NCBI GenBank assembly: GCA_001800975.1
Contig: MGWK01000026.1
Location: 1 to 64,000, forward strand
DNA from: Flavobacteria bacterium RIFCSPLOWO2_12_FULL_35_11
GTDB lineage: Bacteria > Bacteroidota > Bacteroidia > Flavobacteriales > Flavobacteriaceae
Direction: 5' to 3'
DNA length: 64,000 nucleotides
Under the pieces are notes generated by a model, which was not told where the DNA came from, searched no databases, and saw only the letters and a list, made by a program, of their open reading frames with translations. The position numbers and the translations under genes are program-made. Positions 34,829 through 44,711 of this stretch are shown here, one piece after another (positions within the stretch are counted from its first letter, which is position 1; the number at the start of each line of letters is the position of its first letter).

Positions 34829-35626
34829 ATGACTAATGTTTCGAAATCTTCAAATGTTAATTTAATTTTACAATCTTTGCAAGCAAAGAAAGTCGTTTTG
34901 AATTCTAAGACAATAATTTTAAACCTAAAGGTTTTTAGATTCCTTAAAACAGGCTCAGGAAATAATTTTATTTTTGAAATTGAGAATAATTTAAAAATTT
35001 CTATAGATGAATTTAATAAGGAAACTTATAAACCATCGGGTAAAATATCAAAAATCACTGCACGTCTTCAAAAAATTAACAGCGAGCTTGGTTTAAAAAT
35101 TAAATTTAAAGAAGTACAATCAAATCAGCTTTGGAGAAATTTGAAAATGATTGACGGCGATTTACCTGAATTGCTTGCGTATTCTTTATTATATAGATGG
35201 CTAGAAAGAGATACTTCTTTATTAAAAATTTCTAAAATATTAGAGGAAAAAGACCCGCTTAATTTTTATAATGGCGAAAAATCTAGCCAAAAACTTTATG
35301 AGTACAAACTAAAACGATTTTTAGCTGAATGTGCTATGGGAATGACATCAGAAACTCCGTGGCACGGAATTTATGATGCTACTGGCGGCGTGATAATTGC
35401 AAAAGAAGATGGGGATATTGTATGTTTTCATATTTACGACTTTAACCTATTTAGAGAATATTTGATAAATAACACAATGTTTGAGCAACCATCAACTGGT
35501 GAAGATGGAGTTAATCCAGGGCATAAAAGAACAACAAAGGGAACAAAAAAATATTATTACGGATGGTTATATGAAGAAAACGATAAATTATATTTCAAAA
35601 TAAATCTGCAAATTCGATTTAAATAA
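34829..35626 (+). CDS. HpaII-family restriction endonuclease
   Basis: 265 residues. The C-terminal half fits the HpaII family: WRNLKMIDGDLPELLAYSLL, WHGIYDATGGVIIAKEDGDIVCFHIYD, REYLINNT, YFKINLQIRFK. HpaII itself has about 360 residues and recognises CCGG; about 80-90 N-terminal residues are missing or diverged here. No cytosine-5 methyltransferase is nearby to protect the host, so the enzyme may be inactive, act on modified DNA, or rely on a methylase elsewhere. Confidence 0.75.
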   Translation: MTNVSKSSNVNLILQSLQAKKVVLNSKTIILNLKVFRFLKTGSGNNFIFEIENNLKISIDEFNKETYKPSGKISKITARLQKINSELGLKIKFKEVQSNQLWRNLKMIDGDLPELLAYSLLYRWLERDTSLLKISKILEEKDPLNFYNGEKSSQKLYEYKLKRFLAECAMGMTSETPWHGIYDATGGVIIAKEDGDIVCFHIYDFNLFREYLINNTMFEQPSTGEDGVNPGHKRTTKGTKKYYYGWLYEENDKLYFKINLQIRFK

Positions 35627-35635
35627 TGTCTTAAA

Positions 35636-36046
35636 ATGGATCGCATTACGCCTGAGCAACGCTCAAAAAATATGCAGGCTATAAAAAGCACCGGAACCAA
35701 AGACGAAATTCGTCTGGCGAAAGCGTTGTGGCATTTGGGCTATCGTTACAGAAAAAATAACAGAACCGTATACGGAACACCCGACATTACTTTCAAAAAA
35801 CTTAAAATAGCCATTTTTGTGGACAGTGAATTTTTTCACGGCAAAGATTGGGAAACTCAAAAACTTCAAATTAAAAGTAATCAGGAATTTTGGCAAAAGA
35901 AAATAGAGCGAAATAGGCAGCGTGATATTGAAGTTAACAATTACCTAAAATCACAAGGCTGGAAAGTCATTCGCTTTTGGAGTGCCGAAGTTGAAAAGGA
36001 ATTGGGCAAGTGTATTGCTATCATTCAAAAAGCGATTTTATCATAA
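35636..36046 (+). CDS. Vsr-like very short patch repair endonuclease
   Basis: 136 residues. RITPEQRSKNMQAIKSTGTKDE is the family opening; the catalytic Asp is D50 in YGTPDITF and H68 is in FFHGKDW; VIRFWSAEVEKEL closes the fold. The zinc-site cysteines of the E. coli enzyme are absent. Vsr nicks T:G mismatches formed by deamination of 5-methylcytosine, so it normally travels with a cytosine methylase, which is missing here. It follows the HpaII-like gene by 9 bp. Confidence 0.85.
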   Translation: MDRITPEQRSKNMQAIKSTGTKDEIRLAKALWHLGYRYRKNNRTVYGTPDITFKKLKIAIFVDSEFFHGKDWETQKLQIKSNQEFWQKKIERNRQRDIEVNNYLKSQGWKVIRFWSAEVEKELGKCIAIIQKAILS

Positions 36047-36094
36047 AATAATTACTGATAATTTGTTATATTTAATAGCATTAACATTTTCATC

Positions 36095-36781
36095 ATGTGC
36101 TACGATATCAAAACAAATTTGGAAGCGCAATTAAGCCGCGCCAACAGGAAAGGCGATTTGCAGGCAATTGAAGAAATTAAGGAATAATTGGTTCCTTTAA
36201 CCGACTTGCCCATTTACCACACCACGGGTTTCAACCATCCAAAATTGCTGATTTATACCGATCGTTCTCCCTGGATTCCAGAAGTTTCAACCTGGGGTTT
36301 GGTGCCGCATTGGGTAAAGGACAAAGAACAGCTAAAGGAATTATGGAATAAAACTTTGAATGCCAGGGGAGAAACCATTTTTGAAAAACCTTCCTTCCGG
36401 GAATCGGCCAAACACAACCGCTGCATTATTTATGTCAACGGATTTTATGAACACCACCATTTTGAGGATAAAACATTTCCGTTCTACATCCATCAAAAAA
36501 ACGAAAAGCCTTTGCCATTGGCCAGACTTTGGAGCGAATGGACCGATGAAGCAACAGGGGAGACCCTCAATACTTTTTCCATAGTGACCACCAAAGGAAA
36601 TAAAATGCTGGCCAAAATCCATAACAACCCAAAACTGGATGGGCCGCGAATGCCGGTGATCTTGCCGCAGGAACTGGAAGACCAATGGCTCAATCCAATA
36701 GAAGACGAACTGGATGTTAAATCCATTCAGGAATTAATAAGGGAATATCCGGATGAAGAACTTGATGCCTATACGGTCTGA
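36095..36781 (+). pseudogene. SRAP (HMCES/YedK) peptidase gene interrupted by a stop codon
   Basis: The ATG at 36095 gives MCYDIK, with catalytic Cys2, but codon 31 (36185-36187) is TAA. The same frame resumes at TTG 36188 and encodes the remaining 197 residues, with WGLVPHWVK, NARGETIFEKPSFR, GFYEHHHF and GPRMPVIL. SRAP proteins crosslink to abasic sites through Cys2; the stop cuts this residue off. A restart at 36188 would make a protein without the active residue. Either a recent nonsense mutation or a sequencing error. Confidence 0.75.
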
Positions 36782-36882
36782 CGATTAAGGGGAAAAGAAT
36801 ATATCGGGAATGTTGAAGAGGTATCAGAACCTTATAAATACTAAGAACTCAAAATTTAAAATACCCACTTAAATTAAGGTGC

Positions 36883-37149
36883 TCAGTCCGAGCATTGCGC
36901 CATTTCCTTCAGCAACAAATCGGGGGTAAGATCTCCTGTTAATTCAGCAAGTTTTAGTTCCTCTTTAAAAATTAAAATATCATATTTATGATATTCTTGC
37001 TTGTCTTTATTGGCTTCTTTGGCTTTATGCAAACCAAACAGCACACCTTCCAAATGAACAATATTCATCAGCCGTTGAAATTGCATCGTAGACAAATTCA
37101 ACCTGCCCTGCTCTTTGGTCATCAATCCAAAATATTTCGTGTATTTCAT
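36883..37149 (-). CDS. Small hypothetical protein
   Basis: 88 residues, mostly helical (LSTMQFQRLMNIVHLEGVLFGLHKAKE), no motif recognised. It has its own AT-rich upstream region. Convergent with the SRAP gene. Confidence 0.5.
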   Translation of the reverse strand: MKYTKYFGLMTKEQGRLNLSTMQFQRLMNIVHLEGVLFGLHKAKEANKDKQEYHKYDILIFKEELKLAELTGDLTPDLLLKEMAQCSD

Positions 37150-37480
37150 AATACAAAATTAGGAAAATACCCCATTGCTGATTGCTTACGTTTTTAGCAA
37201 AATAAATATAATGAAAAACCCACCCTGCTTGCTATGAAACTTTTAAGGTGGGAAAAATTGCTAGATCTATGAAAACCTTCGTTTTCAAATATAGTAGAAT
37301 ATATTGACCAAATTATATTTAGTAAAAAGAAATCTTTCTTTCTAATAAATGTAAAAACACCCTCATCTCAAGCAGTATTCCATTTATCCTGAACTTGTTT
37401 CAGTACCTTATGAATTAAAATAAATTAACTGCATACAGTTTCCAATTCCGCACAATAAAAGCCTTATCAACAATTTAATA
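37150..37480. other. Spacer between small gene and dextran region
   Basis: Holds the minus-strand terminator at 37213-37253; otherwise nothing seen. Confidence 0.4.
37213..37253 (-). terminator. Terminator downstream of the dextran operon
   Basis: CCCACC / GGTGGG (37220-37225, 37248-37253) with T residues on the minus strand; the same core and flank as the one at 23471-23507. Confidence 0.45.
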
Positions 37481-40180
37481 TTAAATGCCTTCGCTTCGGT
37501 TGGTTATTTTTTGTACTCTTAAAAAATCTAACATCGCGGTGTTTATTTCCACATTCATATTGATATTCCAATTTTCTAAAGTTAATTTCAGTTCATTTTT
37601 TCCCTTGTTCAAATGTACCTTATGCGAATTGGTATAACCCCAATCCGACCATTCATTTAATCCTCTTTGAGGAAGTACAATGGTACCAACATAATCCTTA
37701 TTTAAGTACAATGACCTTAAAGCGCATTTATTATCGGTATTCCAAGGCCCACTTCCATTTGAATATCTAAAATCTAAATAATATTCCCCTGTTTCGGGAA
37801 TATCAATCAAGAATGTTATTTTATTGTCGGTGATATTCGATAATTCCACATATCCTTTACCGCTATAATTTACATAACCCAAATTGGCCTTTGGCATAAA
37901 ATTTTCTAGTTCGAAATTTATCGCAGTTTTTTCTGAAATAAGGATAGGCTCACTAACAAATGATTCAAATTTATCTGAATCAACGGCACTTACCATATAT
38001 TCATTTGACAGATTATTGCCAATTGGATATGATGTTGATTTTATTGTTTTAATGACTTTGCCATTCTCATAAATATTATAAGAAGCCGCTCCTTTGATTG
38101 GATTCCAAGATAAAGTGTTGTCAAGTAATTTTACGATAGGATTACCGAGTGAATACTTGTTTTTAACCAAATTAATTTCGCCTGATGAAAAATCATTGTT
38201 CATCATTTTAATTTTAATTTGATGCTCACCTTCAATCGTGCTTGGTATTTTGGCATTTACCAAATTAGTGCCATCTAAATATATGGAAGCGATTTTATTG
38301 CCAAATCCTTCAACTTCAATGTTTAAAATGGCCTTCCGGTATTTAAAATTTTTCAAACTTTTATTTCCGCCATAGCCTTTAGGTATTGCAGGATTAAATA
38401 GAATTCCATCCTCTTTAAACTCCATACCTAAAAACACCCGATAGACCATGGCCAAATTACCGGCCATACTCCACAACATGCGATGTGAATTTATTTCTGT
38501 TCCTTCAAAATCTCCCGTATTTGCCACCATATTTTCATAATTGCTCAAATATAAACCGGCAGCTCTGTAAATGGAGGCCAACCCGTGATTCAAAACCTTT
38601 TCATTTCCGACTTTTGCGGCGGCAATATTCCAGTAAGATTGTACAAAAGGCCATATTCCATCATTGTGATAAGGCGGAATATTTGGAATTTGAGGATAAA
38701 TACAAGTAGCCCCAAATTCAGTTAATGGCGATTTTTCAATAATTGATTGGCTCTGTGTTTCATTGGCAACATCAAATATAACTGCCAATGCTTCTCCCAG
38801 TGCTTCATATTTTTTTGAAGCAATTAAATGATGTCTTCCATATAAATATTGTGCATAATACCCTTTATCTTCCATCCATAATTGTTCATTTATCCCTTTT
38901 TTAATGATGGCCGCAATTGCTTCATATTTTTCTTCCGGTTCTCCTAGCAACTTCGCCATTTTAGATAAAATAATATGGGTTTGGTAATGAACAACATTGG
39001 TTCCTAAATTTTGGGATACATAAATATCCATATTCGACATCCATTTTGGGTAGGTTTGTTCTCTCCAATCCAGAAAAGAGGACTCACCGGAATACATACC
39101 GGTTTCTTTTGAACGGATTACCTTATAATCATCATCTACGCTATTTTTGATGATTTCATAAGATTTTTTAAGCCAATTTTTATCGCCTGTAGTTTTATAA
39201 ACTTCCCAAGCTGCCAATGCCCAAGTTGTTCTGTCCGATGAAACCGGCCACGCGCCACCCGATCCGGTATCTTGAATAATTCTGTTTCTCTTTACTTTTT
39301 TCATTAAGCTTATTTTGGCAACTTCGGGCTCTAAATAAGCAAAAGCCAACACAATGCTGTAACTGATGTCTCTGGTCCAAACGCCGGCCCATTTAGCGCC
39401 GGTTCTAAAAGTGCTGTCGGGTTCAATTGCCAATAATGCTTCTTCTGAAGAAAGGTTATAAAGTACATCTACAATGGGTTGATCTGATGAATAAGAAGGT
39501 TTTTTGGAAATATCTTGCGACAATTCCCAGGTTTTCGATTCTTTTTTAGTAGAATCATACGGGTTTAATAGCAAGATAATTTCATAAATACCATCGCCAT
39601 CTTTATCAAAAAGTTCCAAATTATTTTCTTCTAAGTTAGAAAAATCCCAAGTAAGCGGTTTGGATCCTCCAGCAATATAAAAGCCTTTAAAATCCTGCTT
39701 TGCAATTCGGCTTTTGTCGTAGGCTTCATAATACCCTTTTTTTTCAAATGCATCCAAAACGGGAGACATATCTACTTTAAAAGTATATTGGTAATTTGGA
39801 TTCAATTTTTCTCCTTTATCAATTGGCAAATTTTTATCAGCTTCACCAAAAACAATAATTGGAGACTCATTTACGCCATTTTCTATTAGAACATGATGAT
39901 CATTCCCAGATGGCAACTCAATGTCCTTTTCGTTAATTGTAAATTTAAAACTAACCAAATTGGAATAATTTTTTGTTGATGTGCTTTTGTAATTGGAGGT
40001 TATTTTTTTATTGGAAATTACAACTGCCTTATTTTCGCCTTGTACCACACTGTCAGTATAAACAGTGAAAGCACCCGATTTGTAAAGTATATTTTTATTA
40101 CTTTTCTCTGACTTAGTAACGCATCCTGTTACTGCGACAAGCAAAACAATGATCCAAAAATTATTTTTAAAGCTTACCAT
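37481..40180 (-). CDS. Six-hairpin glycosidase lipoprotein (GH63/GH37/amylo-glucosidase-like)
   Basis: 899 residues. Lipoprotein signal (LLVAVTGC), an N-terminal beta region with a calcium-like loop (FDKDGDGIYEI), an (alpha/alpha)6 catalytic part (about 255-590: GVWTRDISYSI, SFLDWREQTYP, NDGIWPFVQSYW), then fibronectin-like and galactose-binding-like C-terminal domains (GEYYLDFRYSNGSGPW). Acidic residues in WTRD and DWRE are candidate catalysts. Substrate probably an alpha-glucoside. It is 6 bp from the GH31 gene and last in its operon. Its 3' end is partly duplicated at 53203. Confidence 0.7.
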   Translation of the reverse strand: MVSFKNNFWIIVLLVAVTGCVTKSEKSNKNILYKSGAFTVYTDSVVQGENKAVVISNKKITSNYKSTSTKNYSNLVSFKFTINEKDIELPSGNDHHVLIENGVNESPIIVFGEADKNLPIDKGEKLNPNYQYTFKVDMSPVLDAFEKKGYYEAYDKSRIAKQDFKGFYIAGGSKPLTWDFSNLEENNLELFDKDGDGIYEIILLLNPYDSTKKESKTWELSQDISKKPSYSSDQPIVDVLYNLSSEEALLAIEPDSTFRTGAKWAGVWTRDISYSIVLAFAYLEPEVAKISLMKKVKRNRIIQDTGSGGAWPVSSDRTTWALAAWEVYKTTGDKNWLKKSYEIIKNSVDDDYKVIRSKETGMYSGESSFLDWREQTYPKWMSNMDIYVSQNLGTNVVHYQTHIILSKMAKLLGEPEEKYEAIAAIIKKGINEQLWMEDKGYYAQYLYGRHHLIASKKYEALGEALAVIFDVANETQSQSIIEKSPLTEFGATCIYPQIPNIPPYHNDGIWPFVQSYWNIAAAKVGNEKVLNHGLASIYRAAGLYLSNYENMVANTGDFEGTEINSHRMLWSMAGNLAMVYRVFLGMEFKEDGILFNPAIPKGYGGNKSLKNFKYRKAILNIEVEGFGNKIASIYLDGTNLVNAKIPSTIEGEHQIKIKMMNNDFSSGEINLVKNKYSLGNPIVKLLDNTLSWNPIKGAASYNIYENGKVIKTIKSTSYPIGNNLSNEYMVSAVDSDKFESFVSEPILISEKTAINFELENFMPKANLGYVNYSGKGYVELSNITDNKITFLIDIPETGEYYLDFRYSNGSGPWNTDNKCALRSLYLNKDYVGTIVLPQRGLNEWSDWGYTNSHKVHLNKGKNELKLTLENWNINMNVEINTAMLDFLRVQKITNRSEGI

Positions 40181-40186
40181 ATATTC

Positions 40187-42727
40187 TTATTTATTTATCA
40201 ATATAATTTTCTCCCTTTTATCGTCCTCAAATCTTATATAAAGAAGATTTAAATTCTTGTCGTGGTAATAACCTAACGCATTAAAAGTGGTATTCAAATT
40301 TTCCGCTAACTTTGGTTGACTGTATTTTTTCAGATTTTTATCGTTCAGAAGCACTTTTTTGGGCTTATTGACCAAATGGACCTTTAGCCAATAGTTCCGT
40401 TTTTCCAAATCATCAAAATTGAAATTTTCAGGTTTATGAATTGAAATTCTTATTTCGGATGAAGTTGTTTTACTTTCAATGTTGGTCTTAACGAACTTAC
40501 CTTCCTTATAATTGTTGGTTACCCCGTCATCTTCATACAATTCGAATGAGGAAGGTTTATTCAGAGAAGGGAAAAACTCAAGAATCATTGGCGTATTTTT
40601 CATAGCGCCTATATAAGGCATAACAGGCATCAATGGCAGTATAGCGCCTTCTTTTACGAAAATTGGGGTCACCTCTAAAGGTGCGTTATAATCAATATAT
40701 TGTTTTCCGGTAAACACTTGTTGCGGATGACGATAATCTACCCAATTTCCTTCCGGCAAATAAACTTTTTTGGTGGCATTTCCCTTTTTTACAACAGGAG
40801 CCACCAGCAATTCCGCTCCAAACATAAATTGATGATCTAAAGAATGCGCTTCTTTATCATTGGGATATTCTAATACCATAGCCCTCATAATAGGAATCCC
40901 CGTATCATAGGCCTGTCGTGCATAAGTATAAATATAGGGTTGTAATTGGTATTTAAATTCAATTGATTTTTTAGCTATTTTTTCCGCCTCTTCACCAAAT
41001 AGCCAGGGTTCTACAGCGTTATTTCCCTCATGATGTACACGGCTTAACGGATTGAAAACCCCGAACTGAAGCCATCTCACATAGAGTTCAGAAAATTCCG
41101 CATAATCTGTTATATCCCCGCAATATCCAGAAATATCGGTTGTCCAAAAGGGGATTAGACCCATTCCTGCTGAAAGTCCCAATGGTATTTGATTCGCTAA
41201 ATTATCCCAGCCATCAAGAACATCACGTCCGTTCCCGCTATCTCCAGACCACCCAAAAGTATAACGTTGCATTCCTGCATAAGCAGCACGTGTCATTTGG
41301 AAAACGCGTTGGTTTGGATTGTGTTTTTCAAACTGTTCCGTAACAACTTTATCCCAAGTGAGTCCATAAACATTATGTATTTCATCATGCATTCCCAAGT
41401 GATGTTTCATATGTAAACGGTCAGTGCTTTCTTCGTTGCTCCAGGCAGGTTCCCCCATGTCTGTCCAGAAACCTTTTACGCCGTCATCAATAGATTTTTG
41501 CTGAAGCGCTCCCCACCAATCTGCAACATCCGGATTGGTAAAATCGACCACGCCACAGTTTCCTCCCCATGGCCATGGCATGTCATAGGTTTTCCCTGTA
41601 CGAATATCTTTCGTAAAATATCCCAATGAATCAGCCTCCTTCCACTGGGTAAATTGATTTAGAAGATTTTTGGTATGCCAGTCGACTGAATTGCCTTTCG
41701 ATACAACAGGATCCTGGGAAACAATTATTTTGAAACCCAAAGTCGCCAGATTGGCTAACATTGACTTTGGATTTTCGTATGCCCTTGAATTCCAATTGAA
41801 ATCCTGAAGTTGCTGAGTCCAGCCGATGTCTTGATAAATAATATCAATTGGAATATTTCTCTCGCGATATGCGGTTGCAATTTCCATAGTTAGCTTTTCG
41901 TTTGTCAAAAGACCCCGACTTTGCGACCAACCTAATGCCCATTTCGGCGGCATGATAGGTTTTCCGGTAAGTTTTGTGTAACTGCCTATGATTTCTTTAT
42001 AATCATTGCCAAACATGAAGTAGTATATGAATGGTCCATTTGGTGTTGAAAATGAGATATAATCCTGTGATTTATTGCCAAAATCAAATGTTGTTTTATA
42101 GGTGTTGTCAAAGAAAATTCCATAGTTGTAACTGCTCATAAAAAAGGGAATGCTTTTATAAAGCGGATCCTCAGTTTCAGAATAACATGGCTTGTCACTG
42201 TTCCACATGACATAGGTTTTTCCTCTTCTGTCCAATGTCCCTGTTTTTTCACCCAATCCAAAAAAATGTTCGTCTGGCCTTAATGACTTTTTGGTTATTG
42301 CATTGGAATCCTGATAAGAGTAAGTTTCCTGGTTAAAATCACCCATAATTAACTTTTGATATTTATCAAAAATCGAAATATTAAAGGGCGATTTTGAAAC
42401 ACGAACTCGTAAATCCCCTGTGAATATTTCAAAAGCGGCATTAGAATCCTGAACTGTTATCGCCATTGAATTGTCAAAAATTTCATTAACAACAGCAAAT
42501 GATTCATTGTTTCGTTTAAAATCCCCTTTTGGCGAAAACCAGAATTTTATGTTTTTGGAATCAAGAAATTCAAGGGAGATTTTAGCATTGTCATTACAAT
42601 TGAAAACAACTTTATTCTTAACAATGCTATAAGAATCGCAGACTGAAACCTGATTTACTTGGGAATGGGTTTGCATTCCTATGAACAGTAAAATTAATAA
42701 GACATATGGATTTTTATTTTTATTCAT
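40187..42727 (-). CDS. GH31 alpha-glucosidase
   Basis: 846 residues with a signal peptide (LILLFIGMQTHSQ). GH31 order: N-terminal beta domain with FFGLGEKTG, catalytic barrel with WALGWSQSRG, DIIYQDIGW, nucleophile D423 in GFWTDMGEP, acid/base D496 in GWSGDS, then beta domains including YEDDGVTNNY. Probably cleaves isomaltose-type oligosaccharides in the periplasm. Between GH66 and the six-hairpin enzyme. Confidence 0.9.
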   Translation of the reverse strand: MNKNKNPYVLLILLFIGMQTHSQVNQVSVCDSYSIVKNKVVFNCNDNAKISLEFLDSKNIKFWFSPKGDFKRNNESFAVVNEIFDNSMAITVQDSNAAFEIFTGDLRVRVSKSPFNISIFDKYQKLIMGDFNQETYSYQDSNAITKKSLRPDEHFFGLGEKTGTLDRRGKTYVMWNSDKPCYSETEDPLYKSIPFFMSSYNYGIFFDNTYKTTFDFGNKSQDYISFSTPNGPFIYYFMFGNDYKEIIGSYTKLTGKPIMPPKWALGWSQSRGLLTNEKLTMEIATAYRERNIPIDIIYQDIGWTQQLQDFNWNSRAYENPKSMLANLATLGFKIIVSQDPVVSKGNSVDWHTKNLLNQFTQWKEADSLGYFTKDIRTGKTYDMPWPWGGNCGVVDFTNPDVADWWGALQQKSIDDGVKGFWTDMGEPAWSNEESTDRLHMKHHLGMHDEIHNVYGLTWDKVVTEQFEKHNPNQRVFQMTRAAYAGMQRYTFGWSGDSGNGRDVLDGWDNLANQIPLGLSAGMGLIPFWTTDISGYCGDITDYAEFSELYVRWLQFGVFNPLSRVHHEGNNAVEPWLFGEEAEKIAKKSIEFKYQLQPYIYTYARQAYDTGIPIMRAMVLEYPNDKEAHSLDHQFMFGAELLVAPVVKKGNATKKVYLPEGNWVDYRHPQQVFTGKQYIDYNAPLEVTPIFVKEGAILPLMPVMPYIGAMKNTPMILEFFPSLNKPSSFELYEDDGVTNNYKEGKFVKTNIESKTTSSEIRISIHKPENFNFDDLEKRNYWLKVHLVNKPKKVLLNDKNLKKYSQPKLAENLNTTFNALGYYHDKNLNLLYIRFEDDKREKIILINK

Positions 42728-42781
42728 TTGATTAATTTTTAGAGTTATGCTTTCTTCGCTAATTTCAATCGATTATTATAT

Positions 42782-44551
42782 TTAACTGTACTCAACCACA
42801 ATCATTCCCCAATATTGAAGAGAAGGAATTTTAAAAATAAGATTGTTTCCGTTTTGGGAAAAATCCAATTCCACCGAACTTCCAAGATTCAAATCGGGTG
42901 AGGCGTACCATACCTTGGTTACGTTTTTACTGCTGGACAAATTCAAAATAAAATCTTTTTTGATTTTGGGTGTTTGCTGTTCTCCGTTAAGATCTCTCCA
43001 ATTTAGGTTATTTGCTTCTGAAAAATTTATTAAATGAATAACTTGCTTATCAGAAAATTCTTTGCCTATTACTGATACCTTTGAAGAAATTGGCGGCCAA
43101 TTATTCAAATTTACTTTGCCATCTCCAGAAATCAACATTGGATTGTTAAATGTTCCGCCATCTCTCAATAAGTTTTGGTAAGCCACTAAAAAGTTATAAT
43201 AGGAGCTAAAGCTATTTTTTAATTCATTGTTAATTGCCAAATTATTGTTTGGAAAATATTCTTTGCCTAGCATATGCTCTCCCAATTCTAAATGGGCACC
43301 ACCAAAAGCAAAGATGACTGCGTCTGTCAACAAAACACCCGGCGTATTAAAAACTCCGGTATTGTTCGCCAAGTCATAATTCATATAGGCCGCCAATACA
43401 GTATTCTTGGAATTATTTGAGAGGGTATTATTGCGCTTTATAATGGTGGCAAGATCGTCAAATCCTTCATTGCCCTGCCAAACCTCCGTATAGGCAAAAT
43501 CTACCGCTTCATTTAAAATTTGCGATTGCCCATATTGGTTTACAGCGTTTAGAACCATTTTTTTATTTGGGAATGCCTGCTTTAAATTTCCCAAAAAGGG
43601 ACCAAAAGCATTATCAAGGGCGACAATTTTTCCATCATAATCATAAACAGTTCCTCGATTTCCTAATTGATCCAAATGCCAACCATCAAAATCCAGATGA
43701 TCATAAATAGATTGTGTTTTTTTAAAAATATAATCTTGCCATAAAGTATTGGCCGGATTTAAAACTAAAATATCGCTTAAAGCCCAATTAGCATCCAAAT
43801 CATGTTTATTGATGTTTTGATGATTGGAATCATTAAAAAGCATCCATTCTCTTGAAACCCCGTCGGAAGCAAAATCCTCCCAAGCGCCATACAAAAGGTT
43901 ATAGCTCATAGAAGCAATATTTTTACCTTTTGATGCCGTTATGTATTTTTCAACGGTGCTAAAAGACGTCTCACGTTTTGCAATGTCTAACCAGTTGGAT
44001 GCAGGTGAGTCGCCATTCATTTTCAACGGAAAATGATGTTTATTGTGCCAATCATAATATTGCAGGCCGTTAATATGATAATCTTTTAAATTATCCACGA
44101 CTTGGTTAATTTGACTGTCTGAAATTGCGTCAAATTTTGAGAGAAAACCATATCTTGGAAATTTCGTCCAATCCGATGATACATCCACAGCCACAGAACC
44201 CACAACAACTTCTTTTCCATCAACCATTTGATATAATTCAACCATATATCCTTTAAAATCATCGGAAGGGGAGGACCATTCCCATGAACTTCCAGATAAA
44301 GGCTGTTGTGCAATAACAGTATTGAGGTACTTATATTTTACGCTGACACTGCCTGAAAATTGTGCGGCCGAAAACACCACTTGTTCCCCTGGAACATAGG
44401 CTGCTTTATCTGTTTTTAATTCAATTTGAACAATTTTAACGGGTTCTTCCTCAGGTGTATAATCGAAGTTTTCAGAATCACTTTTATTACAGCCTATCGT
44501 TAGTGTTGCCGCTAAAAGGTAAATTATTATCTTGAAATTAAAATACTTCAT
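42782..44551 (-). CDS. GH66 endo-dextranase
   Basis: 589 residues. Lipoprotein signal (LAATLTIGC-NKSD), an N-terminal Ig-like domain (KAAYVPGEQVVFSA), then the GH66 barrel: PRYGFLSKFD, GLQYYDWHNKHH, candidate nucleophile D294 in GWHLDQLG and acid/base E356 in YTEVWQG, 62 residues apart as expected for GH66. It cuts alpha-1,6 chains of dextran, probably at the cell surface. This gene gives the locus its substrate. Confidence 0.9.
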   Translation of the reverse strand: MKYFNFKIIIYLLAATLTIGCNKSDSENFDYTPEEEPVKIVQIELKTDKAAYVPGEQVVFSAAQFSGSVSVKYKYLNTVIAQQPLSGSSWEWSSPSDDFKGYMVELYQMVDGKEVVVGSVAVDVSSDWTKFPRYGFLSKFDAISDSQINQVVDNLKDYHINGLQYYDWHNKHHFPLKMNGDSPASNWLDIAKRETSFSTVEKYITASKGKNIASMSYNLLYGAWEDFASDGVSREWMLFNDSNHQNINKHDLDANWALSDILVLNPANTLWQDYIFKKTQSIYDHLDFDGWHLDQLGNRGTVYDYDGKIVALDNAFGPFLGNLKQAFPNKKMVLNAVNQYGQSQILNEAVDFAYTEVWQGNEGFDDLATIIKRNNTLSNNSKNTVLAAYMNYDLANNTGVFNTPGVLLTDAVIFAFGGAHLELGEHMLGKEYFPNNNLAINNELKNSFSSYYNFLVAYQNLLRDGGTFNNPMLISGDGKVNLNNWPPISSKVSVIGKEFSDKQVIHLINFSEANNLNWRDLNGEQQTPKIKKDFILNLSSSKNVTKVWYASPDLNLGSSVELDFSQNGNNLIFKIPSLQYWGMIVVEYS

Positions 44552-44646
44552 TTAATTATATTTTTTTAACCTGAAAAAACTTATGGTTTTTCATACTTTA
44601 AATTTGATTAGCCTGTCAGTAATTCTTTTTGGCAATGCAAATAAAG

Positions 44647-44671
44647 GGGGCTATGAATTAAGCATAACCCC
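44647..44671 (-). terminator. Hairpin between SusE/F-like gene and dextranase
   Basis: GGGGCTATG / CATAACCCC (one G-U pair) in the 160-bp gap. On the minus strand the sequence continues as CTTTATTTG, so it is a weak terminator or attenuator that would favour the binding-protein genes over the enzyme genes. Confidence 0.5.
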
Positions 44672-44711
44672 GTTTTATTGCATTCAAAACTTAATTAAAA
44701 TCACTTAAATA

